64,000 bases of DNA from an uncultured Acetatifactor sp. (GTDB lineage Bacteria; Bacillota; Clostridia; Lachnospirales; Lachnospiraceae): NCBI GenBank assembly GCA_910583845.1, contig CAJUAB010000007.1:106151-170150 (forward strand). Direction: 5' to 3'. Within the stretch, counting starts at the first letter, position 1, and the number at the start of each line of letters is the position of its first letter. Shown piece by piece: positions 42,284-52,535 of this stretch. The notes below the pieces were generated by a model that saw nothing but the letters and a program-made list of their open reading frames with translations, did not search any database and had not been told where the DNA came from. The position numbers were made by a program, and so were the translations under genes.

Positions 42284-44371
42284 TTATACCTTGAATACAG
42301 ATATTTCCGCTTTCAGGCTGTCCATGTTTTCTCCCAGCAGATCCGCGGTTCTGCTCAGGTTTTCCACATTCTCAAGCAATTTGTCCGCCACGTCGCTGAC
42401 GGTTTCCGCGCTGCCCGCCGTCTCTTCAATGATATCCGATATATTTTTGACTGCCGTAACGGCATTGCTCCTCTCGTTGTCGGCCCGCTGGGTTCCCTCC
42501 GCAATCTCTTTCAGGCCCTGCACCAGCTCATTCATGTGCTGCTGCATCTCTCCGAATACATGGGTCGCCTTATGTACGGCTTCCGTCTGCAGCGCCACCA
42601 TCTGCCGGGCCTGATTGGCGCTGTCCACGCTGTCCATGGTCTGTGTGCCGATGTAGGTGGCGTTGTCGCTGATTTCCCCGGCCGCCCTGGCGGATTCGTC
42701 CGCCAGCTTGCGAATCTCTTCCGCCACTACGGCAAAGCCTCTCCCCGCGGCTCCCGCCCGGGCCGCCTCGATGGAGGCGTTCAGGGACAGCAGATTGGTC
42801 TGTTCGGAGATCTCCGTGATCATACCCACAAAAGAGTGGATCGCCTCGGACTTTTTGCGCAGAGAATCAATGTCTGCGCCCACTTTTTCCGTCATACGGG
42901 TGGTGGCCTCCGCCCGCTCTCCCAACAGATCCACGATCTCAATCCCCTGGTTGATCATCTCCTCCGTCTCGCTCACAAGCCTTTCCACTCTCTCCACGAT
43001 CCGGCTGACATTCTGGATCTCGTTAGAGAGCACATCTGTCTTGTCCACACATTCCCGGGCGTGTTCCGATTGCTTTGACATACCTTCATTGATATCGGAG
43101 ACTGCCCGGGTGATATTCTGGGAGTAATTGTTGAGCACATCGGAAGTCCTTCCCACCTCCCGGGCCGAATCCTCCAGCTGGTCCGTGGCATGGTTGACCT
43201 TATCGACCAGCTTCTTTGTATTGGAGATCATATTCGCGGCGGAACCGGCCAGCCCCCGGAATTCGTCATGGCTTCTGGCTGTCACCTTTACGGTCAGATC
43301 CCCCTGGGCTACTTCGCCCAGCTTCCGTGAGATATGTCTCATATTTTTCTGTATGCCGGAGACAATGATCAGTCCCACAATCAAGGCGATGACGCATGCC
43401 AGAATAACGAGCGTAAAGGTTAAATTCCGGATTTCCTGAGCCTGTCCGGTAATTGTGGACATGGGGACCAGGGCGCAGATCGTCGCTCCCGTTTTTTCGC
43501 TTACGCTGTACAGGAAAAGATATTGCTCTCCCAGATAATGGATCTGGCGGTATCCCTCCGGGTTCTCCTGCGTGTTGATGCCGGCAAAAAAGTCCCGGCC
43601 CGAGAATACGCTTTCTCCCTCCGGCAGCCGGCTCTCCTGTCCGTCAGAGAGCTTTTCACTGATCAGCTCCCGGCCTCCCGGGGTGACGAATCCCAGGATG
43701 CTCCCCTCCCCCAGATCCATGGTCCCGATGAAGTCCGCGATGGCGGAGGAGGACACATCCACTACGACGCAGGCTTTCCTGTTCTGGGATTGGATCTGGT
43801 AGGCCAGGATGTACTGGTCGGACTTTTTGTTCAGGCCCAGCTGCTCATCCAGCAGAGGGTGGCTGTCAATCCAGCTTACCAAAGTCTTTCCGGCAGTGGG
43901 AACGGATTCCATATAGTCCTTGTAAAAACCGTTTATATTGGTGCTGGCGCTGGTGGAGATCAGATATACATCCTCCATGGTAATAATATGGATATTGCTG
44001 ATAAAGTTATTTCCGGACTGCGTCAGCGTCAATTCTTTCTTGTACGAATCCCTCAGCTGGAACATTTCATAGGCGTCATCCGAACCCGTTCCCAGAAAAT
44101 ATCGGGACAGATCACCGTCAAAGGCATATTTCAGGGCTTCGGCGCTGATGAAGGTGCAGCTCATGTCAACATATTCCGTGGCCATGCGCATGGCCTGCAT
44201 TGTGGAATCCCGGAATTTGTCATTCATGCCCCGGGCGGCTTTCTGATAGGAAGACACTCCGATGACAATCATAAACGCGATGGGGACGAGAAAGCAGAAC
44301 ATAATCTTGTTCCGGATTCCCATGACCATAAATTTCGGGTTGTGCTTCTTGATTTCTCTTTTCTTTTGCAT
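42284..44371 (-). CDS. Methyl-accepting chemotaxis protein
   Basis: 695 residues from the ATG at 44371, with AGGAG upstream. One helix near residues 22-41 and another near 340 (LVILACVIALIVGLIIVSG) bound an extracellular Cache-like sensor domain. HAMP follows (KLGEVAQGDLTVKVTARSHDEF), then the signalling coiled coil with the conserved hairpin tip EQTNLLSLNASIEAARAGAA. It would sense an outside ligand and control CheA. No chemotaxis or flagellar gene is present in this window, so the output machinery must be elsewhere or this receptor acts in another pathway. Confidence 0.94.
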   Translation of the reverse strand: MQKKREIKKHNPKFMVMGIRNKIMFCFLVPIAFMIVIGVSSYQKAARGMNDKFRDSTMQAMRMATEYVDMSCTFISAEALKYAFDGDLSRYFLGTGSDDAYEMFQLRDSYKKELTLTQSGNNFISNIHIITMEDVYLISTSASTNINGFYKDYMESVPTAGKTLVSWIDSHPLLDEQLGLNKKSDQYILAYQIQSQNRKACVVVDVSSSAIADFIGTMDLGEGSILGFVTPGGRELISEKLSDGQESRLPEGESVFSGRDFFAGINTQENPEGYRQIHYLGEQYLFLYSVSEKTGATICALVPMSTITGQAQEIRNLTFTLVILACVIALIVGLIIVSGIQKNMRHISRKLGEVAQGDLTVKVTARSHDEFRGLAGSAANMISNTKKLVDKVNHATDQLEDSAREVGRTSDVLNNYSQNITRAVSDINEGMSKQSEHARECVDKTDVLSNEIQNVSRIVERVERLVSETEEMINQGIEIVDLLGERAEATTRMTEKVGADIDSLRKKSEAIHSFVGMITEISEQTNLLSLNASIEAARAGAAGRGFAVVAEEIRKLADESARAAGEISDNATYIGTQTMDSVDSANQARQMVALQTEAVHKATHVFGEMQQHMNELVQGLKEIAEGTQRADNERSNAVTAVKNISDIIEETAGSAETVSDVADKLLENVENLSRTADLLGENMDSLKAEISVFKV

Positions 44372-44464
44372 TGCCGTCGCTCCTGTTATCAATGAAATCG
44401 TCACTTGTGGCGGATCTGATAGTATGGGGAACCATCTCTTTACTATAAATCCAGGGTCAACAGG

Positions 44465-44470
44465 ATTATA
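44465..44470 (-). promoter_or_regulatory. -10 element for the chemoreceptor gene
   Basis: On the minus strand TATAAT (44465-44470) lies about 95 bp before the start, with TTTAAA 16 bp farther upstream as a poor -35. The gap 44372-44876 otherwise holds only the forward promoter at 44735-44763. Confidence 0.4.
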
Positions 44471-44734
44471 TACAATATTTACAAATTTTAAAAGCCTTTA
44501 GCGGATAAATGGTCATAATGTGCAATAAAACGGTTGGAAATGCGCAATATCCGACAGCGGTGTAAAAAAATGCTGAAAACATGTGGCGGATAAACAGGGT
44601 TTTTATCCGTTTTTTCATTGCGCCGTTCTCAGAAGGCGCGCCGGGAATATGGCCGGCATCCGCAGGCCCTGGATGTATTGTCGGTTGATGACGGCGGAGG
44701 TTTGGGAAATCCCTCTGCACGTCACGCAAAGATA

Positions 44735-44763
44735 TTGAAAAAACACAATTTTTGGAATATAAT
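44735..44763 (+). promoter_or_regulatory. Sigma-A promoter of the MoxR/DUF5682/VWA/SWIM/DUF4132 operon
   Basis: TTGAAA (44735-44740) and TATAAT (44758-44763) are spaced by 17 bp. The first gene starts 113 bp downstream. Confidence 0.75.
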
Positions 44764-44876
44764 GAAAGAAATTTGGATAATTCGCATGAAACTGTATATA
44801 CAAAACGGCATATGCGGGCTTTATGCAAAATAATCTGTAGATGGAAAACAATCAAAACGAGGAAAGGGCGAGGATC

Positions 44877-45992
44877 ATGGATAAGCAGAAACTATTACGG
44901 CCTCCCGTGGAGGTACGGTATCGGGAGGAACTGAAGGCGCTGAAGGCTGCTGACAGCGGAAAAAGGCCGGAAAACTGGCAGCTGTCTCCCAGGGCGGTGC
45001 GCACTTTTATCCTGGGAAGCAAGACTCCCATCGAGTATGAGGGAGGGTCTGTCACCGTCAGAAAAAAATACTTTGGCAATGACGCGCTGGTGGAGCGCTG
45101 TATCATCACCCTGGCGGGCAACCGCGGGCTGATGCTGGTGGGAGAACCGGGCACGGCCAAGACCATGCTGTCGGAGCTTCTCTCCGCCGCCATCAGCGGT
45201 GTGAGCACCAACACCATTCAGGGAACGGCCGGCACCACGGAGGATATGATCAAATATTCCTGGAACTACGCGCTTTTGCTGGCCCAGGGCCCCAGCCGGG
45301 AGGCGCTGGTTCCCTCGCCCCTGTATGTGGGCATGGAGCAGGGGCTGCTCACCCGTTTTGAGGAGATCACCCGTACTCCCGCGGAAGTGCAGGACAGTCT
45401 GATCAGCGTACTCAGTGACAAAGTGCTGAACGTGCCGGAGCTGGGGGATGAGGGGATTCTCTTTGCCCGCCCGGGCTTCAATGTGATCGGCACGGCCAAC
45501 ACCCGCGACAAGGGCGTGAATGAGATGAGCTCCGCCCTGAAACGTCGTTTTAACTTTGAAACCGTCATGCCTGTGCGGGAGGTGGCTCTGGAGAAGCAGA
45601 TTATCCTGAACGAGGTGCGCAGCCTGGCGGCCGAGAACCATATTGACATGCCTGTGGATGAGGATGTGGCGGGCCTGCTGGCCAGCACTTACCATGAACT
45701 GCGGGAGGGCGTATCCGATCTGGGCCATCGCATCGACAGTCCCAGCGCCGTTATGAGTACTGCGGAGGCGGTGTCCGTGTACTACCAGACCATGATCGGC
45801 GGATATTATTACGGGGACGGGAGTATGGATGTGGACAGCCTGGTGCAGAACCTGGTGGGGGCCCTCTCCAAGGAGAACAAGGAGGACCTGGGACGGGTGA
45901 AGGATTATTTCAACACCGTGATCAAGGATAAGGCAAGCAAGGAAGGTGGCTTATGGAAACAATATTACGAAGCCAGGAAATGGCTGAAATAA
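44877..45992 (+). CDS. MoxR-type AAA+ ATPase (YehL-like)
   Basis: 371 residues from the ATG at 44877 (GAGGATC upstream); an in-frame ATG at 44841 has a poorer site. Walker A is GEPGTAKT (residues 89-96), followed by TIQGTAGTTEDMIKYSWNY. A Walker B-like LLTRFEEITRTPAEVQDSLI, sensor 1 (VIGTANTRDKGVNEMSSALK) and an arginine finger RRF complete it. The family forms hexamers that work with VWA-domain partners as chaperone-like modules. Gene order here (MoxR, DUF5682, VWA, SWIM, DUF4132) mirrors the E. coli yehL-yehM-yehP-yehQ neighbourhood with a MolR/YehI-type DUF4132 protein. Confidence 0.92.
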   Translation: MDKQKLLRPPVEVRYREELKALKAADSGKRPENWQLSPRAVRTFILGSKTPIEYEGGSVTVRKKYFGNDALVERCIITLAGNRGLMLVGEPGTAKTMLSELLSAAISGVSTNTIQGTAGTTEDMIKYSWNYALLLAQGPSREALVPSPLYVGMEQGLLTRFEEITRTPAEVQDSLISVLSDKVLNVPELGDEGILFARPGFNVIGTANTRDKGVNEMSSALKRRFNFETVMPVREVALEKQIILNEVRSLAAENHIDMPVDEDVAGLLASTYHELREGVSDLGHRIDSPSAVMSTAEAVSVYYQTMIGGYYYGDGSMDVDSLVQNLVGALSKENKEDLGRVKDYFNTVIKDKASKEGGLWKQYYEARKWLK

Positions 45993-48463
45993 AGCTGCTT
46001 CCCGTGCGGCACCACAGCCCGGCCTGCGCCCGGCAGGTGCAGCGGGTGATCAGAGAGTGGAAGCCCCGGGCCGTGCTCATCGAGGGCCCGGTCACGGCAT
46101 GTTCCCTGATACCGGCCATGATTGACCCGGCTACCAAAGCGCCCTTTGCCGTGTATTATTCCTATGACGATACGGCGGGGGCCGTGTCGGAGGAGAAGGA
46201 GAAATACCGGTGTTACTATCCTTTTCTGGACTATTCCCCGGAACTGGAGGCACTGCGGACGGGGGAGGCCCAGGGGGCCCAGGTGGCTTTTATAGATCTG
46301 CCCTACGGCGATATCCTGGCGGCTTCCCAGGAGGGAAAGGGCATGCGCCAGGAAGGGGACAAGAGCAACTACAACGATGACTATCTGTTGTCCCGGAGCG
46401 CCTATGTGCGGCGGCTGTGCGAGAAGACCGGTCTGCGCGGCTTCGACGAGTTCTGGGAGAAATATTTTGAGCTGGAGGGGCTTTCCCAGGACAGTGAGAC
46501 CTGGTTTGGCAATCTGCTGACCTACTGCCGCCAGGCCAGGGAGAGTACGCCTCCCGAGGAACTCCGGGAGGAAGGATGTCTGGCCAGAGAGGCATACATG
46601 GCCCGGAATATTCTGGAGAAAGCCAGAGAATTGGCGGGAGCGTCCGGGGCGGAAAAGGGAGAGCCGGAGGCCAGAAACCGCATTCTGGTGGTGACGGGGG
46701 GTTTTCATACGCCGGCCGTGGCACAGCGGCTGGCGGAGCCGGACGCGCCCGAAGGGGGGAGCCGCGGGGACGCCGCGTGGGAGGACCTGCCGAAAAAGCT
46801 GGTGAGCGCCAAGGATCAGGGGGTCTACCTTATGCCCTACTCCATGGAGGCGGCGGACGCGCTGAACGGGTATGCCAGCGGTATGCCTTTCCCGGGATTT
46901 TACCAGGAGATATGGGAGCATGTGCAGGAGGAAGAACAGGGCGAAGCCGGAGGAAAGACCGAGGCAGCGAGGCAGGAACCGGCATTTTTGTATCTTCCGT
47001 ATGCCAGGGCTGTGATGGACATGATTGTGGGCACGGGCAAGGCCGTGCGCCGGGCGGAGGGCAGCGCCTCCACCCATGACGAGATCTGCGCCTGTTCCAT
47101 GGCGGAGGGACTGGCGGCCCTGCGGGGCAAGCCGCAGCCGGGGGCCTATGAACTACAGGACGCGGTGCTGACCTGCTTTGTAAAGGGAGAATACAATCTG
47201 GCCACAGACGAGCCCATGAGGCTGCTGCGGCGGCAGATGACAGGAAAGCGTGTGGGGGAGCTGTGCCAGAACGCGGGAGAGCCTCCGGTGTTGCAGGATT
47301 TCCGGGCCCGATGCAAACAATATGGGCTACAGACCTCCACAACCCTGGAGAATGAGGTGACGCTCTCTGTTTTCAGCAAGAAAAAGCATCGGCAGATCAG
47401 CATGTTTTTTCACAGGCTGTTGTTTTTGGAGGCTTCCTACGCCCGCCGGGTGAAGGGACCCGATCTGCAGACGGGCCGGGACCGGAACCTGATCCGGGAA
47501 ATCTGGAAATATAAGTGGAACGCGCAGGTCATGGCGGCGCTGATCGATGCCTCCGTGTACGGCGGCTCCGTGGAGGACGCGGCCAAGGGCCTGCTGACCG
47601 AGCGTCTCAGAAAGGCAGTGTATGCCAGAGAAGGCGCGCTGCTGCTCACCCAGGTGCTGGAGATGGGCCTGGAGGGACAGCTGGAGCAGGTGTATGGCAG
47701 ACTGTCGGAGCTTCTGATGTCCGATATGGACTTTTACTCTCTGGCGGAAGCGCTGCGCCTTTTGACCATGGTACGGCAGCTGCGCAGGCTCTATGACTGC
47801 GGACTGGAGACCGGGGGGATGATACAGACCTGTGTGCGCAGGCTTCTGGGGCTTTTGCCGGGGATGGCGAAGATCAAGGAAGAAGACATGAGCCGGTGCA
47901 TGGAGGCCATGAAACTGCTGTACCAGGTCATCGGCAGGATGGAGCGGGAGGAGCCAGAAGACAGGGAAGCGGAGGATACTCTGCTGGGCAGTTTCTTTGA
48001 CGCCCTGCTGCTCATGGACGGGGACGGAGAGATCCAGCCCGGGGTTCACGGTTGTGTGCATGGTCTGTTGTACGGCGGAGGCAGGGAGGATGTCCATCAG
48101 ATTGAGCAGGTATGCAGAGGATATCTGACGGGAACCAGGGAACAGCTGCTGAAAACGGCCATGTTTTTCCGGGGACTGTTCTATGGGGCCAAGGATCTGG
48201 TGTTTGTGGGCAATACCTTTTTGGGGATGCTGGACCAATTCTTAAAGCAGATCGGCGAGGAGGACTTCATGCAGCTGCTGCCGGAACTGCATATGGCATT
48301 CACCTATTTTACTCCGGCGGAGACGGACCGGATCGCGGAGACGGCGGCAGGCTTCCACGGCAGGAGCCGCAGGGAGTTACAGGAGCAGGAGGGGGTTCCC
48401 GAGGCATGGTATCTTTACGGCCGGGAACTGGAAGAGTTTGCCATGAAGGCGCTGTCCCCGTGA
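45953..48463 (+). CDS. DUF5682 family protein (YehM-like)
   Basis: 836 residues. The start at 45953 has AAGGAAGGTGG upstream and overlaps the MoxR gene by 40 bp; an alternative ATG lies at 45980. The N-terminal IKLLPVRHHSPACARQVQRV and PRAVLIEGPVTA are the DUF5682 signature, and a RNRILVVTGGFHTPAV segment near residue 245 also recurs in the family. The rest is helical. No catalytic motif is known. It always travels with MoxR and VWA genes, so it is probably a structural or adaptor part of the complex. Confidence 0.9.
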   Translation: METILRSQEMAEIKLLPVRHHSPACARQVQRVIREWKPRAVLIEGPVTACSLIPAMIDPATKAPFAVYYSYDDTAGAVSEEKEKYRCYYPFLDYSPELEALRTGEAQGAQVAFIDLPYGDILAASQEGKGMRQEGDKSNYNDDYLLSRSAYVRRLCEKTGLRGFDEFWEKYFELEGLSQDSETWFGNLLTYCRQARESTPPEELREEGCLAREAYMARNILEKARELAGASGAEKGEPEARNRILVVTGGFHTPAVAQRLAEPDAPEGGSRGDAAWEDLPKKLVSAKDQGVYLMPYSMEAADALNGYASGMPFPGFYQEIWEHVQEEEQGEAGGKTEAARQEPAFLYLPYARAVMDMIVGTGKAVRRAEGSASTHDEICACSMAEGLAALRGKPQPGAYELQDAVLTCFVKGEYNLATDEPMRLLRRQMTGKRVGELCQNAGEPPVLQDFRARCKQYGLQTSTTLENEVTLSVFSKKKHRQISMFFHRLLFLEASYARRVKGPDLQTGRDRNLIREIWKYKWNAQVMAALIDASVYGGSVEDAAKGLLTERLRKAVYAREGALLLTQVLEMGLEGQLEQVYGRLSELLMSDMDFYSLAEALRLLTMVRQLRRLYDCGLETGGMIQTCVRRLLGLLPGMAKIKEEDMSRCMEAMKLLYQVIGRMEREEPEDREAEDTLLGSFFDALLLMDGDGEIQPGVHGCVHGLLYGGGREDVHQIEQVCRGYLTGTREQLLKTAMFFRGLFYGAKDLVFVGNTFLGMLDQFLKQIGEEDFMQLLPELHMAFTYFTPAETDRIAETAAGFHGRSRRELQEQEGVPEAWYLYGRELEEFAMKALSP

Positions 48464-48482
48464 CGGACCGCAGGTCCTGGGT

Positions 48483-48522
48483 GATTGCCAAACCCGTTAC
48501 TCGCGGACAGGGTCTGGCAATC
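48483..48522. repeat. Short inverted repeat, related to the 56.6-kb palindromic element
   Basis: GATTGCCAAACCC and GGGTCTGGCAATC form a 13-bp stem around GTTACTCGCGGACA. The right half, including CGGACAGGGT and GCAATCG, matches 56688-56707. It lies in the gap before the VWA gene. Confidence 0.6.
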
Positions 48523-48561
48523 GCCTGACCGCAGGCCCGCGTATAAGGAGAGAGGGAATAT

Positions 48562-49686
48562 ATGGATGACGGACAGGTTCTGAACAGATGGCGGCTGGTG
48601 CTGGGGAAATACGCTTCCGGGCAGATTTCCTACAGTGGCGGCAGCGTCAATTATATGGGCATGGAGGAAGTGCTGGATTACCTGTACTCCCGGGAATACG
48701 GGGAAGAGCAGGAGATCCGGCAGGACCGCCGGGGAGGAAGCGAGGGCTCCCGGCTGACCGTGCCCAAGTGGCTGCATGAGATGAAGAAACTTTTTCCCAA
48801 ACAGACGGTGGAAATCATGGAGCGCCACGCTCTGGAAAAATATGAGATGACCGAGCTTCTGACAGATCCGGAGGTACTGCGGCGGCTGGAACCCAACAGG
48901 GAATTGCTTAAGACCATCATGGGGCTGAAACATATGATGAAGGGCGAGGTGCTGCAGCTGGCCAGGGAGATTGTGCGCAAGGTGGCACAGGAGATCATGG
49001 AAAAACTGGAGCAGGATGTGCGCCGGGCACTGCAGGGCCGCCTGGACCGCACCAGCGGCAGTCCCGTCAGAAGTCTGCGCAATCTGGATATTCAGAAAAC
49101 CATACGGAAGAATCTGCAGCATTATGACCAGGAGAGGAGGCAGCTGGTGCTGCAGCAGGTGTACTTTCACTCAAGATTAAAGCGCTACCATCAGTGGCGG
49201 GTGGTGATCTGCGTGGACGAGAGCGGCTCCATGCTGGATTCCGTGATTCACAGCGCCATTATGGCGGGAATATTTGCCAGACTTCCCATGCTGGATACCC
49301 GGCTGGTCATTTTTGACACCAATGTGGTGGACTTGAGCGGTCATGTGGAGGACCCGGTGGAGACGCTGATGAGTGTGCAGCTGGGGGGCGGTACCAACAT
49401 AGCGGGAGCGCTGAACTACTGTGAGACGTTGATTGATAATCCTCACAGGACATTGGTGGTGCTGATCTCGGACCTGTACGAGGGCGGCGGTTATCACAAT
49501 CTGTACAGCGTCAGCCGCAGTATTATCGAGAGCGGGGCCAGGCTGATCGCGCTGACAGCCCTGGATATGACGGCAACTCCCAATTATGACCGGCACGCGG
49601 CGGCCCAGCTGGCGCAGATGGGCGCTTTCGTGGGAGCCATGACCCCGGAACAGCTGGCGGAGCATGTGGCGGATATGGTGGGATAG
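48562..49686 (+). CDS. VWA-domain protein (YehP/CoxE-like)
   Basis: 374 residues. The N-terminal half is helical (KLFPKQTVEIMERHALEKYE). The VWA domain starts near residue 212 with the MIDAS motif DESGS at 219-223, a conserved TN in GGGTNIAGAL and an aspartate in VLISDLYEGGG. No transmembrane segment is seen. VWA proteins of this kind are thought to be handled by the MoxR ATPase as client or effector, and metal-dependent ligand binding is kept. It lies third in the operon, 98 bp after the DUF5682 gene. Confidence 0.92.
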   Translation: MDDGQVLNRWRLVLGKYASGQISYSGGSVNYMGMEEVLDYLYSREYGEEQEIRQDRRGGSEGSRLTVPKWLHEMKKLFPKQTVEIMERHALEKYEMTELLTDPEVLRRLEPNRELLKTIMGLKHMMKGEVLQLAREIVRKVAQEIMEKLEQDVRRALQGRLDRTSGSPVRSLRNLDIQKTIRKNLQHYDQERRQLVLQQVYFHSRLKRYHQWRVVICVDESGSMLDSVIHSAIMAGIFARLPMLDTRLVIFDTNVVDLSGHVEDPVETLMSVQLGGGTNIAGALNYCETLIDNPHRTLVVLISDLYEGGGYHNLYSVSRSIIESGARLIALTALDMTATPNYDRHAAAQLAQMGAFVGAMTPEQLAEHVADMVG

Positions 49687-49797
49687 ACGCATCTGCTTGC
49701 GTCGCGGTTCATCACAGGAAGCGGCGTTCGCCTTCTGTGATGTGAGTTCCATGTACGGAAATGCTGGAAGAGAAATAGGAGATGCGAGGCTAAAGGA

Positions 49798-52437
49798 ATG
49801 GTGGATTGGAGACAGAGCCTGGCGGGTGTGGATGAAGATTACCTGGTGGGCATCAGCAACAAGGGAATTGTGAAAAGGGCATACAAGGATATTGAGGCGG
49901 CGGGCAGCGAGGCCCTTACGGCGGCGGAGGGGCTTGACTGGAGCGCACCGGAGCTGACGGTGGCGGCGGGGGGAGAGACCGTGACCATTCGCCTGCCGCT
50001 GGGGGAAAGCCGGTGCAGCTGTCCTTCCCGAAGCATCTGCCGCCATGTGGTTATGGCCGTACTGCTGGCCCGGCAGGCGGCCGTAAGCGGAGAGCCTGCG
50101 GAGAGAGGCACCGGGGAGGCCGGTAGCGGAGAGTCCGCGGAGAGAAGCGCCGGGGAGGCCGGTAGCGGGGAACCTGCGGAGAGAAGCACCGGGGAGGCCG
50201 GTAGCGGAGAGTCCGCGGAGAAGAGTGCGGAAGGAACCGGAAGCGGAGAGTCCGCGGAGAAGAGTGCGGGAGGAGCCGGGAGCAGGGAGTCCGTGGAGAA
50301 GAGAGCGGGTGAAGCCGGGAACCGGGAGCATGCGGAAAAGAGTACGGAAGGAACCGGAAGCGGAGAACCTGCGGAGAAGAGAGCGGGTGAAGCCGGGAGC
50401 CGGGAGTTTGCGGAAAAGAGCACGGAAGGAACCGGAAGCGGGGAGCCTGCGGAGAAGAGAGCGGGTGGAACCGGGAACAGGGGGCCCGCGGAGGGAAGCA
50501 CTGTTGGGGCCGGGAGCCGGGGGCCCGCGGAGAAGAGCACGGGTGGAATCAGTGCCGGTGGGACCATGGGGCAGAGGGTATGGCAGGAGATTCTGGCACA
50601 GCCCAGAAAGCCTTTGCTGCGGGCGCTGGGCAGCAGGGGGCTGCGCCGACTGGTGTCGGCCATGGAGGCGGATCACGCGCCGCAGGTGGAGCGGGGCACG
50701 GTAGTGTGCATGAAGCTGCCAGGGCAGGACATGACGGTAAAACTGTTATCTCCTCTGGAATACAGCACCTGTACCTGCCACAAGAAAGAACTGTGCAGCC
50801 ACAAGGCGGAGGCCATTCTGTGGTGCCAGTATCTGGAAAAGCAGCTGACGGTCCAGGATCTGACGGGAGAGCTGGAGCAGGAGCCCGCTTTTGACCTGCC
50901 GGAACTGCGGGATGCCGCAGGACAGGTCAGGGACTGTCTGGAGCATCTGTTGGAGACAGGACTTGCGAGAAGCGGCACAGAGCAGGCGCAGGAGCTGGAG
51001 CGGCTGGCCGTTCTCTGCCACAACGCGGGCCTGCCGGGCTGGGAGGGCGATATCCGCGCGCTGGCGGAGGGCTATGAAAAATACCTGCGCCGGGCGGCGG
51101 GACAGACCATGGAGAAGCTGGCGGGACAGATGCAGAGGCTGTATGAAAAGACCGCGGAGCTGGGCCGACTGGTAGAGGAGGCCCTGTCCGATGCCGGAAA
51201 GAGCGGAAGAGACCGTGCCGGGAAGGAAACGGAGCCAGATCGGGGGGCGGAACCTGCCTCTGGTGAGGAGAAAAAGTCCGTCTCCCGGCCGGAAAAGAGT
51301 ACAGCTGCCAGGATTCAGGCACTGGCGGGTGAATTTCGCTCGGAATACCTGCCGGCAGGGAATCTGGAAATCACCGGGATCACGGTGGAACATTTTGTCA
51401 CCGATTCGGGCTATGAAGGGGATACGGTATACTTTCTGGATGTGGAAGCGGGGACCTGGTATACCTACACCAGCGCCCGCCCCACTTTTTACGAGGGCAG
51501 GAGAAGGAGCGCTTATCAGGAAAAGGCGCCTGCCCCCTGGGGGGTTCCCCTGCCCCTGGAGGGTCTGGCCGGAGTGCGTCTGCGACTACAGGGAGCAAAA
51601 TGTGACGCGGGAGGCCGGCTGTCTTCCACCCAGGAGACCAGGGGAGAAATCCTGGGTAAAAGCGAGTTGACGGCGGCGAAGCTGGAGGGCTGGTATTATC
51701 GGGATTACGGCAGATTGTTCGCGGAACAGATTCCCGGCCCGGGGGAGAAAAGCGGCGGCCCCTCCCGCCTGGCTTTTGTGCAGGCAACGCGTTTTGAGCG
51801 GGGGCATTTCAATGAGATCACGCAGAAGCTGGAACTGCCCATCTGGGATGAGGAGGAACGGCAGGTGCTGGTGGAACTGCCTTATTCCAAACGGGACGAG
51901 GCTTCCATCCGTTATCTGGAGCGCTTGAAGAAAAATCAGCAGCCCTGCTTTTTGGGCAGGGTATACCTACAGGGCAGCCGGATCTGTCTGTACCCGGTGG
52001 ACCTTCTGGAACGCAGGGAGCTGGAGGGGGCGGACGGGGATGTCTCCCCGGAAAATGGGACAGGGGAGGCTCCGGAGAAGGCAGACCGCGTCGCCGGGGG
52101 GCGGACACATGACATGGAAGCCTGCCAGGCTCTGCAAGGCTTTCTGGAGGAAGTCAGCTGGTTGCTGCAGGAAATATACCAGGTGGGCAGCGCTACAGTG
52201 CAGGATAGTACCCTGGAGGCGCTACGGCGTACCGGGGAGCAGGGAAAGGTTTATGGTATGGGGACTCTTGCGGACTGGCTGCGGCAGCTGGAGGAACAGC
52301 TGTCCGGGTCCCGCCATCGCCTCCGGCGTCAGCCATCGGACAGCATGAGGATATTTTGCAGGCTATGGCAGTATGTGCAGCTTTGCCGTCAACGGACCAC
52401 CTATGATATCGCGGGGCTGATTTACAGCGACAGATAA
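49798..52437 (+). CDS. SWIM zinc-finger protein (YehQ-like) with a 13-residue repeat tract
   Basis: 879 residues. Two SWIM-type zinc sites are visible: one starting at C73 (CSCPSRSICRH) and one at C325 (CTCHKKELCSHK). Between them, residues 97-252 are twelve tandem copies of a 13-residue unit like SGEPAERSTGEAG. This charged, disordered linker has expanded at DNA level (50086-50553). The C-terminal half is helical with a beta region (DTVYFLDVEAGTWYTYTSA). SWIM proteins often bind DNA or proteins. Start choice is uncertain because AAAGGA abuts the ATG. It precedes the first DUF4132 gene. Confidence 0.88.
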   Translation: MVDWRQSLAGVDEDYLVGISNKGIVKRAYKDIEAAGSEALTAAEGLDWSAPELTVAAGGETVTIRLPLGESRCSCPSRSICRHVVMAVLLARQAAVSGEPAERGTGEAGSGESAERSAGEAGSGEPAERSTGEAGSGESAEKSAEGTGSGESAEKSAGGAGSRESVEKRAGEAGNREHAEKSTEGTGSGEPAEKRAGEAGSREFAEKSTEGTGSGEPAEKRAGGTGNRGPAEGSTVGAGSRGPAEKSTGGISAGGTMGQRVWQEILAQPRKPLLRALGSRGLRRLVSAMEADHAPQVERGTVVCMKLPGQDMTVKLLSPLEYSTCTCHKKELCSHKAEAILWCQYLEKQLTVQDLTGELEQEPAFDLPELRDAAGQVRDCLEHLLETGLARSGTEQAQELERLAVLCHNAGLPGWEGDIRALAEGYEKYLRRAAGQTMEKLAGQMQRLYEKTAELGRLVEEALSDAGKSGRDRAGKETEPDRGAEPASGEEKKSVSRPEKSTAARIQALAGEFRSEYLPAGNLEITGITVEHFVTDSGYEGDTVYFLDVEAGTWYTYTSARPTFYEGRRRSAYQEKAPAPWGVPLPLEGLAGVRLRLQGAKCDAGGRLSSTQETRGEILGKSELTAAKLEGWYYRDYGRLFAEQIPGPGEKSGGPSRLAFVQATRFERGHFNEITQKLELPIWDEEERQVLVELPYSKRDEASIRYLERLKKNQQPCFLGRVYLQGSRICLYPVDLLERRELEGADGDVSPENGTGEAPEKADRVAGGRTHDMEACQALQGFLEEVSWLLQEIYQVGSATVQDSTLEALRRTGEQGKVYGMGTLADWLRQLEEQLSGSRHRLRRQPSDSMRIFCRLWQYVQLCRQRTTYDIAGLIYSDR
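50086..50553 (+). repeat. Coding minisatellite, 12 units of 39 bp
   Basis: Twelve imperfect in-frame units, each beginning AGC/AAC and encoding S-G-E-P/S-A-E-K/R-S/R... They look like slippage products. Copy number is likely to vary between strains. Confidence 0.88.
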
Positions 52438-52535
52438 TCCGATGTGCCATTTTACAGGCCTGCGAATGAGAAGCGCCGCGGAATGTGGCAGATGTGATGT
52501 TCAGAAAAAAGTCTTTCAACAAGGAGGAACAGAGT

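Noticed and set aside
50086..50553. Possible CRISPR-like array
   Set aside because: Units are directly adjacent with no spacers, keep the reading frame and encode a protein linker.
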